Notes: a model not told the origin generated them from the sequence alone. DNA of 64,000 nt from Leucobacter sp. cx-328 (GCF_014530035.1 NZ_JACVMX010000001.1:186001-250000), one strand, 5' to 3'; positions 52,190 through 63,047 are shown, counted from the first letter of the stretch. Numbers and translations are program-made.

Positions 52190-52560
52190 TTCGCCGACGT
52201 GGTCGAGGGGGACGTGTGTCGGAGCCTGTTTGTCACTGAGCGCAGCCGCCGCGATGGATTTTGGAGTAAAGCGGCGGCTAAGCCAGTTTGACCGTGCCGG
52301 GCAGCTGAAGTGAGGACCGCTAGGGGGGTGAGTCGTTCACCTCAGGGTGGTGTGGGTGGGTATGCCGCCCGCCTCCGAAGACAATGCAACCGGGCGACTA
52401 GGGGGTCGTGGTTGGCTGCGCTTGCCAGGATTTCGTGCACACTAAGAGCGTAAGCGCCTAGCTCGCCAAACAACGACTGTTTTTTGTGATGTGAGTAGTG
52501 GATCAGATGGCTTGGGTACTGCGCCAAAAAGCCTAAGTAGCCGGTCTCTGCTGCTCTGAA

Positions 52561-52610
52561 ACGCTGAGAGGCGGGCAGCTTCCCGATGGATGCTGCCCGC
52601 CTCTCAGCGT
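52561..52610 (-). terminator. Terminator after the fba-DUF operon
   Basis: Perfect 19-bp stem (52561-52579 / 52592-52610) with a 12-base loop, 14 bases after the stop of the membrane-protein gene (minus strand); a weak ttt follows. It may act in both directions. Confidence 0.75.
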
Positions 52611-52624
52611 GTGTGCGTGTATTA

Positions 52625-53442
52625 CTACGGCTGCGTGGTCGTCGCCATGTAGTCGAGCATCTTCTGCACAGCGTCAGGATCGCTCAGCGCGGTCATCAGC
52701 TCGGGCATGCTCGATACTGCGATGGTGGTTGCAATGAAGAACCCGATCGACACCACAACGCCAGCCACGAGCGGGACCCAGAAGGTCACCTTCTTGGCGC
52801 GCAGGCGGCGGATCGAGAAGATCAGCGTCAACGCATAGATCGCGAGTACGACGAGTGCGCTCACCGTACCGAGCGTGCCGATCGATGCGGGAACTGCCGA
52901 GCTCGACACCTCAAGCGCTTCAGCGATCATCGCGAACGATGAGCGCAACACGAGCATTGACTGCGCGGTGAAGAGCGCACCCATGGCGCCGAGCACCAGC
53001 AGGATGATGGTGAAGACCTTGTCTGCGCCACCCTTCTTGGGCGTCTGCGTCTGGTAGATCGGCTGCGGAGCACCAGCGGGCTGGCCTGGCTGCTGCGGTG
53101 CGCTTGCGCGGTACGGAGCACCGGGCGCCTGCTGTGCTTGCGGAGCCTGCGCTGCAGGCTGCTGCGGGGCAGCCGCGGGGATCGGTGCACCGGCACCAGC
53201 GCCAGCGTTCGAGCCGGAGCCGAGGTTGTGCGGGATGCCGGGCAGCGGGCCAGCCGCCGAGGTCGCCGTATCCACGGACCCCGCGGGAGCAGCTTCAGCG
53301 TTTTCTTCTCCGGGAGGAGTCCACTGCCAACCCTCTGGCGCGTACTCGCCAAACTCGGGCTTCGGGCGCGCAGCTGCGGGCTGTGCGGGCTTTGCCTGAT
53401 CCGCGCCCTGTTCTGGCGTTACCGGGGTCGTGGAATCGTCGG

Positions 53443-53446
<4 letters not shown>
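52625..53446 (-). CDS. Pro/Ala/Gln-rich membrane protein (DUF6264-like), function unknown
   Basis: 273 residues. The first ~150 are low-complexity Pro/Ala/Gln/Gly with no domain, presumably cytosolic; the C-terminal part holds three or four hydrophobic helices (near residues 149-170, 190-215, 225-250). It resembles the actinobacterial DUF6264 group by layout, recalled with low certainty. Its ATG overlaps the fba stop codon by four bases (ATGA), so it is translationally coupled to fba. Function unknown. Confidence 0.75.
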
Positions 53447-54474
<1,028 letters not shown>

Positions 54475-54551
54475 GTGTCTACTCCTTGACGTCGAGGGGT
54501 TCCGGCGCTTGGCCGGTATCTTTACTCAGTCTACGCGGTAGGATTAGAGAC

Positions 54552-55535
54552 ATGAATGAACCTGTATCGCTCGGCGATTGGCAGCCGGACCGCAATCTCG
54601 CTATGGAGCTCGTACGCGCAACGGAGGCCGCAGCGATGCGGGCTACCCCCTGGATTGGGCGCGGCGATAAGAACGCAGCTGACGGTGCTGCGGTTGACGC
54701 AATGCGTCGTTTCCTCTCAACCGTTAACATGCAGGGCACCGTCGTGATCGGTGAGGGCGAAAAGGACGACGCCCCCTGGCTCTACAACGGCGAGGTCGTT
54801 GGTAACGGCCACGGCGCTGAATGTGACGTTGCAGTTGACCCGATCGACGGCACCCGCCTCACTGCAGAGGGCCGCCCCGGCGCACTCTCGGTGATCGCAG
54901 TTGCAGATCGCGGCAGCATGTACGATCCCTCGGCTGTCTTCTACATGGACAAGCTCGTATGCGGCCCCGAGGGTGTTGGCGTTGTCGACATTCGCAAGCC
55001 CATCGGCGAGAACATTCGCGCTCTCGCAAAGGTCAAGGGTGTCGAGGTTTCTGACATTCGTGTGGCCGTGCTTGACCGCCCCCGCCACGCACAGCTCATC
55101 GCAGATATTCGCGAAGCTGGCGCAGGCACCCGCCTCCTCATGGACGGTGACGTCGCAGGTGGCGTCAACGCCGCGCGCTGGGACTCGAACATCGACCTCT
55201 GCGTCGGTATCGGCGGCACCCCCGAGGGCATCATCACTGCGTGTGCAGTGAAGGCGCTCGGCGGCATGATCCAGGGCCGTCTCGCACCCAAGGACGAGGA
55301 AGAGCGTCAGGCAGCAATCGCTGCAGGCCACGACCTCGACCGCGTGCTCGAGGCAAACGACCTCGTCGCAAGCGACAACTGCTACTTCGTAGCAACTGGT
55401 ATCACCGACGTTGACTTCATTGGTGGTGTTGAGCGCCGCGGCCCGTTCGTGCGCGCAGAAAGCATCGTGATGCGTGCTCACTCGGGCACCATCCGCCACA
55501 TCACCAGCGACATGGATCCCAACCGCTGGGAGTAA
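54552..55535 (+). CDS. glpX: Class II fructose-1,6-bisphosphatase
   Basis: 327-residue GlpX-type bisphosphatase. [19 protein letters not shown] (near residues 35-53), [21 protein letters not shown] and [25 protein letters not shown] (metal and phosphate motifs) are intact, with [18 protein letters not shown] near the substrate site. The ATG at 54552 is the start fitting family alignments; the frame is open upstream to 54441. It is divergent from fba and is followed by palindromic copy F. Confidence 0.97.
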   Translation: MNEPVSLGDWQPDRNLAMELVRATEAAAMRATPWIGRGDKNAADGAAVDAMRRFLSTVNMQGTVVIGEGEKDDAPWLYNGEVVGNGHGAECDVAVDPIDGTRLTAEGRPGALSVIAVADRGSMYDPSAVFYMDKLVCGPEGVGVVDIRKPIGENIRALAKVKGVEVSDIRVAVLDRPRHAQLIADIREAGAGTRLLMDGDVAGGVNAARWDSNIDLCVGIGGTPEGIITACAVKALGGMIQGRLAPKDEEERQAAIAAGHDLDRVLEANDLVASDNCYFVATGITDVDFIGGVERRGPFVRAESIVMRAHSGTIRHITSDMDPNRWE

Positions 55536-55628
55536 TTTCTGGCGCGGGCGCGGGCGCGCTAGCGCTCCTTGCTTTGGGTTTGCGGTTCAAACCCGCGAAA
55601 TCTAAGGATTCTGGTTACTTCGACCGCT

Positions 55629-55720
55629 AACCCGTCGAAAACTAGGGTTTCTGTCGAAAAGGCCCCTTTCATGCGTATGAAAGGGGCCTTTTCGTGTGAA
55701 AGGGGCTGTTTCGGCGAGGT
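55629..55720. repeat. 92-bp nested palindromic element, copy F
   Basis: Core aaaaggcccctttcatgc / gtatgaaaggggcctttt (55657-55692) is a nearly perfect 36-bp palindrome with a T-run, so it should also terminate glpX. Outer ends are aacccgtcg and cgaggt, more degenerate than in other copies. Confidence 0.8.
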
Positions 55721-55807
55721 AGCCCTTGTTGACACGCGCAAGCTCGCGCGAGCGGGAGCCAGCGCCGCTCATCGGTGCGCCAAATTCCCTCAGGATGTGA
55801 AGTATCG

Positions 55808-55860
55808 GTGCGGCCGCTGGCCGCGCCCTTCTCGTTAGAAGGTGGCGCAGTATGCGCCAC
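55808..55860 (-). repeat. 53-bp intergenic element, copy 2 (inverted)
   Basis: Reverse complement of the element at 49396-49448, with about 44 of 53 positions the same. It lies between glpX and the SdpI-like gene, which are convergent. The rest of 55536-56036 has no gene. Confidence 0.75.
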
Positions 55861-56036
55861 GATTCCCTAACCCCTGAGTGAGCATTGAACTGTGCAATCG
55901 TTACTAGTTGCCTGGGCCGCGACATTGCTTCGGTGTGCTGCTGAGATAGGGAGATCCCAGCGGAGGCTCTCGATTAGCTAAAGGTTGAGCAGGCTGAGTG
56001 CGAGCTGCCACTGCCGCTTCGCGGCCTTGCCACTGG

Positions 56037-56453
56037 CTAGTTGGAATCTGTGTGGCGGGGGATATCAAGGGCCGCCTTCTGGCCGACCGCAGCGCCGCGG
56101 AGTACCCAAGCCAACATCCAGATCGATGTACCAAGAGTGGATGCGAGGAATACGGCGATGCAGGCCTCTTGTGGAGCTCTTGCTGCAGACATGGCTCCGG
56201 CAGCTAGGGCGCCGAGGCCGCCGACGATGCCGCCGTATCCGCCAATTCTTGTCTGCTTCTCACTCGCCTTGTGGGCGGCGAACCAGGCTGCGTCCGATGC
56301 CAGCGTGGCGGAGGTGCGGATACCAGCGAACTGGTTTCGCTTGAGCGCACCAGAAGCGCCGCGACGTGCGAGCCAGAACAGTAGGAAGCCGGAGGCGACG
56401 AGCAGGAGGCCTACGCCTGCGAAGGTGATGCCGATGCCTGCTTCGTCGCTCAT
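56037..56453 (-). CDS. SdpI/YhfL-like membrane protein
   Basis: 138 residues with three hydrophobic helices. The segment ALKRNQFAGIRTSATLASDAAWFAAHKAS matches the conserved loop of the SdpI family, whose Bacillus member is the immunity protein to the SDP toxin. Here no toxin gene is adjacent, so a general membrane role is more likely. The ATG at 56453 is preferred over the one nine bases upstream. It is convergent with glpX, and lies in tandem after rmuC. Confidence 0.8.
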   Translation of the reverse strand: MSDEAGIGITFAGVGLLLVASGFLLFWLARRGASGALKRNQFAGIRTSATLASDAAWFAAHKASEKQTRIGGYGGIVGGLGALAAGAMSAARAPQEACIAVFLASTLGTSIWMLAWVLRGAAVGQKAALDIPRHTDSN

Positions 56454-56504
56454 ACCCTCCACGCTAGTAGGCTGCGGAGGAATATTCCATCGGGTAGGGC
56501 TGGT

Positions 56505-57860
56505 CTAGAACCCAGGCAGCGTATCAGCTGGCTCGGACGCAGACGCAGACGCAGGCGTAGACGCCGACGCAGACGCCGACTCGGGGTCGGCATCGAACCG
56601 AAGCTCGGGGGCAACCAGCGGGCGCACCGCGTCTTCGAGCTGAGCTGGTTCGGTGCCAATCTTGTCGCCGTTGAGGGCGCTAATCTTGCGCGCGGTAGGG
56701 AACACCTGGCGTTCGAGGGAGCCGACGTATGCGTTGTAGTCCTGTACTCCGCGGGAGAGCGTACGGCCCAGCTTGTCGAGGTGCGTTGCGGTGCGGCCGA
56801 GACGGGTGTGCAGCTCGCGGCTGAGATCGAAGAGCGTGCGCGCCTCAGCGGTGAGCGACTCCTGGCGCCAGCTGTGCGCGACCGACTTTAGGATCGCCCA
56901 GAGGCTCACAGGGGAGGCGAGCGCCACGCGGCGCTCGAACGCGAACTCAAGGAGCATCGGGTCGGTGTCGAGGGCGCTCGACAGGAGCGACTCGCTCGGC
57001 ACAAACGCGATCACAAACTCGGGCGAATCGGGCAGCGCCGATGCGTAGTCACGGGCGCTCAGCGCGATGATGTGCTCACGCAACGCCTTCGCGTGTTTTG
57101 CGAGCAGCGCGGTGCGACGGGCCTCCGCCGCAGCGTCGTCAGTCACGCCGGCAGCCGCGATGTGCTGCGCCTCGAGGTACGCGTCGAACGGTACCTTCGA
57201 GTCGATTGCGATGGCCTTGCCGCCTGGCAGGTGCACGACCATATCGGGGCGCAGCTCACCGCGCTCGGAGGGAAGCCGGTGCTGCACGTCGAAGTCGACG
57301 CGTTCGAGCATGCCAGCAGCTTCGATAATGCGGCGCAGCTGGGTCTCACCCCAGATGCCGCGGGTGTTGTTCGAACGCAGTGCAGCCGCGAGCGACTCGG
57401 CGGTACCGCGCAGCTTCTCTTCAGCGCGAGTGGCCTGGCGCAGCTGCTCAGCAAGTTCGCCGTGCTGCTCAGCGCGCTGCTGTTCCATCGTCGTCACGGT
57501 GTGCTCAAGCTTGCCGACCGACTCACGTAAGGGAGCGAGCTGCTGGAGCACCCGCTGCTCTTCTTGGTCAAGGACCGCGCGCCGGCGCGCGTCCTCCTGC
57601 ATGTCTTGCAGCCGCTCTTCGAGACTCATCACGCGGGCGTCTGACGCAGCCAGCTCTTCGCGCAGCAGGCGCGCGCTGGACTCGGCCTCAAGCTTTGCTT
57701 GCTGCACGGCAACCGCAGTGTCGCGCGCAATGGACGCCTGCTGGGCTGCAAACGCAGCGGCCGCAGCACGACCGCGTACGACCGTACCCACGACGAACCC
57801 GCCGCCGACGCCGATGGCGAGGGCAAGAAGTACGAGCAGTGAGATGGTGAGACCTGTCAT
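56505..57860 (-). CDS. rmuC: DNA recombination protein RmuC
   Basis: 451 residues: an N-terminal membrane helix (about 4-25), a long coiled coil rich in Ala, Gln and Glu (about 30-150) and the RmuC nuclease-like domain (about 160-400: NNTRGIWGETQLRRIIEAAGMLERVDFDVQHR and DMVVHLPGGKAIAIDSKVPFDAYLEA, with conserved DSK). RmuC limits inversion of short repeats in E. coli, so it is notable in a window with many palindromes, though no link is shown. The last ~25 residues are a low-complexity Ala/Ser/Asp/Pro stretch. Confidence 0.93.
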   Translation of the reverse strand: MTGLTISLLVLLALAIGVGGGFVVGTVVRGRAAAAAFAAQQASIARDTAVAVQQAKLEAESSARLLREELAASDARVMSLEERLQDMQEDARRRAVLDQEEQRVLQQLAPLRESVGKLEHTVTTMEQQRAEQHGELAEQLRQATRAEEKLRGTAESLAAALRSNNTRGIWGETQLRRIIEAAGMLERVDFDVQHRLPSERGELRPDMVVHLPGGKAIAIDSKVPFDAYLEAQHIAAAGVTDDAAAEARRTALLAKHAKALREHIIALSARDYASALPDSPEFVIAFVPSESLLSSALDTDPMLLEFAFERRVALASPVSLWAILKSVAHSWRQESLTAEARTLFDLSRELHTRLGRTATHLDKLGRTLSRGVQDYNAYVGSLERQVFPTARKISALNGDKIGTEPAQLEDAVRPLVAPELRFDADPESASASASTPASASASEPADTLPGF

Positions 57861-57942
57861 GGAAGTATGTTCCCATGAGCCACTGACATTTCAAGATTGA
57901 GGCTCGCGAGCTACGGTGATCCGCCGCCTCAGACTAAGGAAA

Positions 57943-58527
57943 TTACAGCTTGAGCGGAATGGCCTTCAGCGGAGTCAGCCGCAGTCCGACCTTCTTCGCG
58001 AGTGCCGCCACATCAGCGACCTCGTGGCGTACCGCGGCGTCAGAAATGATCGCGGCGCAGGCCTCGGCGTCTGCGAGTGCTTCGTGGTGGGCAAACTCCG
58101 CGAACCCGGCCGCAGCGGCGGCGAGGGGAAGCCGGTGCGAGGGGATATCGTACGTGCGGCGCGAGACCTGCACGCTGCACAGATACTTCAGGCGCGGAGT
58201 TGGCGTCACCGTCTCCGCACACGCGCTCTTGATCACGCCCATGTCAAAGCTCGCATTGTGTGCGACAACGACGTCATCGCCGATGAACTCACGCAACTCG
58301 TCGAGCTGTTCGGCCCAGCCGCGCGCCTCTGAGACCATCGCCGGGGTGATGCCGTGAATCTTGATGTTGAAGGGCAAGAACTCACCATGCGACTCAGGCG
58401 GAGAAATCAGCCAGCTCGCACGGTCAACGACCTTGCCGTCTCGAACACGCACCATGCCCACGGCACATGCCGAAGACGGGTGGCTGTTGGCAGTCTCAAA
58501 ATCGATCGCGGTGAAATCTACGGGCAC
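57943..58527 (-). CDS. DEDDh 3'-5' exonuclease (DnaQ-like)
   Basis: 194-residue exonuclease domain protein. The ExoI motif is DFETAN (Asp and Glu near residues 9-11), ExoII has HNASFDMGVI (Asp), ExoIII is HEALADAEACAAI (His and Asp), giving the DEDDh set. It is not fused to a polymerase or BRCT domain. Such proteins trim DNA or RNA, and a role in DNA repair or proofreading is likely. It is divergent from the HAD phosphatase gene. Confidence 0.9.
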   Translation of the reverse strand: MPVDFTAIDFETANSHPSSACAVGMVRVRDGKVVDRASWLISPPESHGEFLPFNIKIHGITPAMVSEARGWAEQLDELREFIGDDVVVAHNASFDMGVIKSACAETVTPTPRLKYLCSVQVSRRTYDIPSHRLPLAAAAAGFAEFAHHEALADAEACAAIISDAAVRHEVADVAALAKKVGLRLTPLKAIPLKL

Positions 58528-58586
58528 CCGAAAAGTCTGACACAGCCCCCTGACATTTGGAATCGTGCGCCCATTAGGCTTGATCC

Positions 58587-59405
58587 GTGACCAGACTGCC
58601 GAAGCTTATTGCCACAGACCTCGACCACACACTCCTCAACGGTGAGGGCCATGTCTCGGCTCGCACCCGGGCAGCGCTCGACGCGGCACGCGCTGCGGGC
58701 ATCACGGTCGTACCGGTGACGGCCCGCCAGCCCATCGCCCTCGTGGACATTGCGCGTGAAGCGGGCTTTGAAGAGTGGGCGCTCTGCTCAAACGGCGCAT
58801 TCGGCATCCACCTGCAGACGCGTGAGCTGCTCTTCGCCAACGAGATTCCCGCACGGGTGGTGGCGGAGATTGTGTCGGCGATCCGCGCCCGTATTCCGTC
58901 AGTGGTGTTTGCGGCAGTGCGCGATGCGGGCGAGGGGTTCCTCGCGCAGCCCGGATATGCCGCACTCGCAGATATCAGCGATCACAAGCGTGTGCCGACC
59001 GAGATGGATCTGGGCACGCTCGCAGAGATCACCAGTGAACCCGCGCTCAAGCTCGTCATGCGCGACGGGACGCTTTCGGTCACAGAGATTTTTGATGCGG
59101 TGGCGGATCTCGACCTCGACGGCTGCGAACTCACCCTCTCTGGCGCACCCTTCGTCGATGTGATGGCCGAAGGAATCACCAAGGCAGCAGGTCTGGCTGA
59201 ACTGTGTGATCACCTCGGAATTGCGCAGGATGAGGTGTACGCATTCGGTGACGAACTCAACGACGCAGAGATGATCGCCTGGGCCGGTCACGGCGTCGCA
59301 ATGGGCAACGCGATTGACGTGGTGAAGGCAGTTGCAGACGAAATTACCGGCACGAATGATGAAGACGGCCTTGCCCAGGTCGTCGAACGGCTGTTGGCCA
59401 GGTAG
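58587..59405 (+). CDS. Cof-type HAD-IIB phosphatase
   Basis: 272 residues of the HAD superfamily, IIB subgroup with C2b cap. Motif I IATDLDHTLLNGEG (two Asp), motif II near TVVPVTARQP, and motif IV VYAFGDELNDAEMIAWAG are clear. It hydrolyses small phosphorylated metabolites; the substrate is unknown. It ends 11 bases before ychF starts, so the two form an operon with the PhnA-like gene. Confidence 0.9.
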   Translation: MTRLPKLIATDLDHTLLNGEGHVSARTRAALDAARAAGITVVPVTARQPIALVDIAREAGFEEWALCSNGAFGIHLQTRELLFANEIPARVVAEIVSAIRARIPSVVFAAVRDAGEGFLAQPGYAALADISDHKRVPTEMDLGTLAEITSEPALKLVMRDGTLSVTEIFDAVADLDLDGCELTLSGAPFVDVMAEGITKAAGLAELCDHLGIAQDEVYAFGDELNDAEMIAWAGHGVAMGNAIDVVKAVADEITGTNDEDGLAQVVERLLAR

Positions 59406-59416
59406 AATCGTTTCTC

Positions 59417-60490
59417 GTGGCTCTTACAATCGGCATCGTGGGACTTCCCAATGTGGGCAAGTCGACCCTGTTCAACGCACTTACGCACAACGACGCACTC
59501 GCTGCGAACTACCCGTTCGCGACGATCGAACCGAACGTAGGTGTTGTGAACCTGCCGGATCCGCGCCTCGACAAGCTCGCGGAGATCTTCGGCAGTGAGC
59601 GGATCCTTCCCGCTCCCGTCAGCTTCGTCGACATCGCAGGTATCGTGCGCGGCGCAAGCGAAGGTGAAGGCCTGGGCAACCAGTTCCTCGCAAACATTCG
59701 TGAGGCAGACGCAATCGCGCAGGTCGTGCGTGGCTTCTCTGACCCCGACGTTGTGCACGTCGACGGCTCGGTCAACCCGGCCAGCGACATGGAGACGATC
59801 AACACCGAGCTGATCATCGCCGATATGCAGACTGTCGACAAGGCTCTCCTGCGTCTTGAGAAGGAACTCAAGAACAAGAAGGTCGAAGCTTCGGTAGTCG
59901 ACACCGCAAAGGCAGCACAGGCTGCGCTGAACGACGGCAAGCTGCTGTCGCAGACCGATATTGATCTCGCTGAGATCCGCGAGCTTGGTCTGCTCACCGC
60001 AAAGCCCTTCCTCTACGTATTCAACGTTGATGAGGGTGTTCTGCAGGACCAGGCAAAGCTCGATGAGCTTGCTGCACTGGTTGCTCCTGCACAGGCAATC
60101 TTCCTCGATGCAAAGATCGAGAGCGAGCTCATGGAGCTCGACCCTGAGGACGCAGCTGAGCTGCTCGCGTCGACCGGCCAGACCGAGAGCGGTCTCGACC
60201 AGCTCGCGCGCATCGGCTTCGACACCCTCGGCCTCCAGACCTACCTCACCGCAGGTCCGAAGGAAGCACGCGCATGGACCATTCGCAAGGGTTCGACCGC
60301 GCCCCAGGCTGCTGGCGTCATCCACGGCGACTTCGAAAAGGGCTTCATTAAGGGCGAGATCATCTCGTTCGAGGACCTCGTAGAGACCGGCTCGATCGCC
60401 GAGGCTCGCGCGAAGGGCAAGGCCCGCATGGAGGGTAAGGAATACATCATGCAGGACGGCGACGTCTGCGAGTGGCGCTTTAATGTCTAA
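59417..60490 (+). CDS. ychF: Redox-regulated ATPase YchF
   Basis: Obg-related P-loop protein that prefers ATP, binds ribosomes and responds to oxidative stress. G1 GLPNVGKSTLFNALT, G3 DIAGIVRGASEGEGLGNQFLANIREAD, a helical coiled insertion, and C-terminal TGS domain (LQTYLTAGPKEARAWTIRKGSTAPQAAGVIHGDFEKGFIKGE, QDGDVCEWRFNV) are all present. 357 residues, complete. Its end overlaps the next gene by eight bases. Confidence 0.97.
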   Translation: MALTIGIVGLPNVGKSTLFNALTHNDALAANYPFATIEPNVGVVNLPDPRLDKLAEIFGSERILPAPVSFVDIAGIVRGASEGEGLGNQFLANIREADAIAQVVRGFSDPDVVHVDGSVNPASDMETINTELIIADMQTVDKALLRLEKELKNKKVEASVVDTAKAAQAALNDGKLLSQTDIDLAEIRELGLLTAKPFLYVFNVDEGVLQDQAKLDELAALVAPAQAIFLDAKIESELMELDPEDAAELLASTGQTESGLDQLARIGFDTLGLQTYLTAGPKEARAWTIRKGSTAPQAAGVIHGDFEKGFIKGEIISFEDLVETGSIAEARAKGKARMEGKEYIMQDGDVCEWRFNV

Positions 60491-60860
60491 CACCCTGCCT
60501 CCGTGCCCGGAGTGTGCAGAGTCGTACTCGTACGAGCAGGGCGCGCTGCTGGTGTGCCCGATGTGCGGTCACGAGTGGTCCACTGCAGAGCCTGGCGCTG
60601 ATGCAGCTGACGGTTCAGGCGAGTCTTCAGCAGACGTCATTCGTGACGCCGTGGGTAATGTGCTTTCGGACGGTGATACCGTCACACTCGTCAAGACCGT
60701 TAAGGTTTCTGGCGGTGGTGGTGGCACCATCAAGGTGGGCACCAAGGTTACCGGTATCCGTTTGAACGCTGGTGGTGCTGGCGGTCACGACATCGATGCC
60801 CGTGTTCCCGGTTTCGGCAACATGCAGCTCAAGTCGAGCGTGGTCAAGCGCGCGAACTAA
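60483..60860 (+). CDS. PhnA/YjdM-type zinc-ribbon protein
   Basis: 125 residues: an N-terminal zinc ribbon (PPCPECAESYSYEQGALLVCPMCGHEW, four Cys) and a C-terminal KOW/SH3-like domain (NVLSDGDTVTLVKTVKVSGGGGGTIKVGTKVTGIRLN, then GHDIDARVPGFGNMQLKSSVVKRAN), as in E. coli YjdM. Despite the name, no phosphonate role is proven. The start codon overlaps ychF (TAATG-like arrangement by eight bases), so translation is coupled. Confidence 0.9.
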   Translation: MSNTLPPCPECAESYSYEQGALLVCPMCGHEWSTAEPGADAADGSGESSADVIRDAVGNVLSDGDTVTLVKTVKVSGGGGGTIKVGTKVTGIRLNAGGAGGHDIDARVPGFGNMQLKSSVVKRAN

Positions 60861-60917
60861 CTCGACGCTGGTATCCGCCGGCCTACGGCTTCTAAGTCTT
60901 GAAGCCTCGAAACCTCG

Positions 60918-61009
60918 AAGTCTCGAAACGAATCGTTTCATACAAAAAGACCCCTTTCATGCGCATGAAAGGGGTCTTTTTGTCAGAACGGGCCGGTTTC
61001 GCTGCAGTT
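60918..61009. repeat. 92-bp nested palindromic element, copy G
   Basis: Core 60942-60983 is a perfect 42-bp palindrome around ttcatgcgcatgaa with ttttt on the right and aaaaa on the left, thus a good two-way terminator between the convergent PhnA-like and AlkD-like genes. The outer ends are degenerate (aagtctcga and ctgcagtt). Confidence 0.8.
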
Positions 61010-61035
61010 GCAGCGGGCGTTACCCAACCCGCTCG

Positions 61036-61800
61036 CTACTTCAATGACCGCAGCGCCCGCTTCGTAATGTAAGCGGTGGCCGCTGTCGGACTCTCCGCGT
61101 TCCAGCGATCGCAAATCGCACGTGCCCACTCGGGGGAGTCCTTGGAGGCGTCGTTGATCCAGTTCGCGACCGAGTCTTGCACGTAGCGGTGCGGATCTGA
61201 GCGCAGCGGTTCAAGCAGCGGTTCACCGAGCTGTGGTGAAGTCTTGAACTCGGCAATGTGCTTTGCCCACACGCCTCGTGGCCGTAGGGATTCGCTGGCG
61301 AACCGGCGGATGTTCGCAGACGGTTCACCCGTCCACGGCGTGAGCTCGCGAATCGAGACCTCGAGTTCCTCCGTCATTCGTGGCCTGACCGCCATCCACA
61401 CCCATTCGCGTACGGTGAACAGATGGTCATCGGCAAGCGGCTTCACTGCGTCCAAGAGTGATGGCACGCTGTGGTTGGTGTCGGCGGCAATCGCGAAGCA
61501 CGTCCAGCCGCGCACGGTGTCCGAAGGGTGCTGCGTCAGAGCGTGAATTTGATCCGCCCCCAGATGCTCGTGCAGCGCCTGACCGATGGCGGTCATGCGC
61601 TTGAGGATGCCCAGGCCCTGCGCTGCCTCCGCTGCGAGAGCAAGGTCGCTTGGTGCATCGGGGATGGCGGCGGCAAACAGCGCGGGGTGGTCGATCACGA
61701 GCGCCTCTGTGAGGGTTCGCGCCTCGGCCTTGCCGGCGTTGAGCGCGGCGAGATGCTCTGCGGTGACGTCGCTTTTCTTTGATGCTCCAGGACTTGCCAT
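61036..61800 (-). CDS. AlkD-like DNA alkylation repair (HEAT-repeat) protein
   Basis: 254-residue all-helical HEAT-repeat protein: WTCFAIAADTNHSVPSLLDAVKPLADDHLFTVREWVWMAVRPRM and DPHRYVQDSVANWINDASKDSPEWARAICDRW are AlkD-fold segments with Trp, Arg and Asp as used in contacting DNA. AlkD-type proteins excise N3- or N7-alkylated purines; some relatives are inactive. The ATG at 61800 is preferred to the one at 61833. It is convergent with the PhnA-like gene. Confidence 0.8.
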   Translation of the reverse strand: MASPGASKKSDVTAEHLAALNAGKAEARTLTEALVIDHPALFAAAIPDAPSDLALAAEAAQGLGILKRMTAIGQALHEHLGADQIHALTQHPSDTVRGWTCFAIAADTNHSVPSLLDAVKPLADDHLFTVREWVWMAVRPRMTEELEVSIRELTPWTGEPSANIRRFASESLRPRGVWAKHIAEFKTSPQLGEPLLEPLRSDPHRYVQDSVANWINDASKDSPEWARAICDRWNAESPTAATAYITKRALRSLK

Positions 61801-61934
61801 GCTCAGTTCATTGCTCCTCACTGCGTGACTCACGGTGATCTCAGCCTAGATGGTGTGGTGGGCAGTCAGCTCCCGCCAAAGCCGTAGCGCCTAACCTAAG
61901 GGTGAGCACACTTGGACCAAAGGCCTCACTACAG

Positions 61935-62435
61935 ATGACGAAGCAGACCTCGAACTCGCGCATAACCTTCACCCGTCTCCCAGCAATACCGATTGAGCAA
62001 GTGACGGCGCTGCTAAACGAGCCGCGCAACAGCAGACATATGCCGCTCGCGACGACCTTTACCCCAGAGCAAGCTGCCGACTGGGTGCGGGACAAGGATG
62101 CGCAGTGGGCGATTCACGGCTTTGGCCCGTGGGCAATTTTGGTGAATGGTGAATTTGCTGGTTGGGGCGGGTTTGAAGCTGAGGCAGGCTCTGCCGACTT
62201 CGCGCTGGTGCTGCTGCCGGGTCATTGGGGGATGGGTGAAATGATCACCCGTAAAGCGTTGGAAACAGGCTTTGTAGAGTTTGACGTTCACACGGTGACG
62301 ATCGCGCTCCCGTACTCACGTCAGCCGACTAAGGTCGTCGGACGTCTAGGGTTCAACGCTGACGGAGAAGTCATCTATGGCGGCGAGCGATTCAGGCGCT
62401 ACAAGCTCAACCGGCAAGACTGGCGCACGGCGTAG
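61935..62435 (+). CDS. GNAT family acetyltransferase, RimJ/RimL-like
   Basis: 166-residue GNAT protein: TRLPAIPIEQVTALLN start, WAILVNGEFAGWGGFEAEAGSADFALVLLPGHWGMGEMITRKALETGFVEFDVHTVTIALPYSRQPTKVVGRLGFNADGEV in the order expected for a RimJ-like fold with the acetyl-CoA loop near GHWGMGE. A GTG at 61902 could add 11 residues. Substrate unknown; it stands alone. The following gap to 62692 shows nothing recognisable. Confidence 0.8.
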   Translation: MTKQTSNSRITFTRLPAIPIEQVTALLNEPRNSRHMPLATTFTPEQAADWVRDKDAQWAIHGFGPWAILVNGEFAGWGGFEAEAGSADFALVLLPGHWGMGEMITRKALETGFVEFDVHTVTIALPYSRQPTKVVGRLGFNADGEVIYGGERFRRYKLNRQDWRTA

Positions 62436-62692
62436 GCCGAGTCACCCTTCTACCGAAACCGAACCAATCACCCAAATCTCGTCACAAGACATCGAATTAG
62501 CACTGAATTTCCTCAGAAGAGTGAAATATTCTCGTTTCTCAGTTACCTTGATGGAACTGCGGTGCGCGAAATCACCAGCGCCACCCAGAGTTTGTAAGTA
62601 CCGAATGAAATTTCACCGGGCGGTACCGGGCCGAAGGTCCCAGCGGATCCTGGCGCGACCGCCTGTCGAATCACGATGGAGTGCGGCGAGAA

Positions 62693-63034
62693 ATGATGAA
62701 GAACGAGGCCGATGGTTCACGCGTGAACCGCAGTGAGTTCTTGCGGGATGTTGCGCGTCGCGCTGAGACTGACGTGAAGCTCACGACGGAGATCGTCAAT
62801 GCGGCGCTCGCTGAAATCGTTGAGGTGGTGAGCCGCGGCGACCACCTGACGCTCACCGGTTTTGGCCGCTTCTACCCGCAGCAGCACAAGGGGCATCGCG
62901 TGCAGAGTGTCGCTGAGGATGGCAAACTCGCGGGCACTGACGCGGTCGCGCACGTCGATGACTATACGGTGCTGAAGTTCTCTGCGACCCGCACGGTGAA
63001 CCGGAGCCTCGCGGCCGAGTTGCCTGCGTCATAG
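62693..63034 (+). CDS. HU/IHF family DNA-binding protein
   Basis: 113-residue histone-like protein. The core VNRSEFLRDVARRAETDVKLTTEIVNAALAEIVEVVSRGDHLTLTGFGRFYPQQHKGHRVQ follows the HU pattern (helix pair then beta arm), and the GFGRFYPQQHKGH element is the typical arm start. The C-terminus, TVLKFSATRTVNRSL, matches the end of HU. It is somewhat divergent from housekeeping HupB, without a Lys-rich tail. The start could be 62693 or the next ATG. Monocistronic. Confidence 0.85.
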   Translation: MMKNEADGSRVNRSEFLRDVARRAETDVKLTTEIVNAALAEIVEVVSRGDHLTLTGFGRFYPQQHKGHRVQSVAEDGKLAGTDAVAHVDDYTVLKFSATRTVNRSLAAELPAS

Positions 63035-63047
63035 GGGCGCGGATCCG

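Noticed and set aside
52342-52527. 61-codon minus-strand open frame after ispH
   Set aside because: No clear ribosome site or family pattern; codon use is not like neighbouring genes. It could be a short gene, but the sequence gives no support.
56037-56453. SDP-type toxin-immunity system
   Set aside because: Only the SdpI-like immunity-type membrane protein is seen; no toxin or maturation gene is adjacent.
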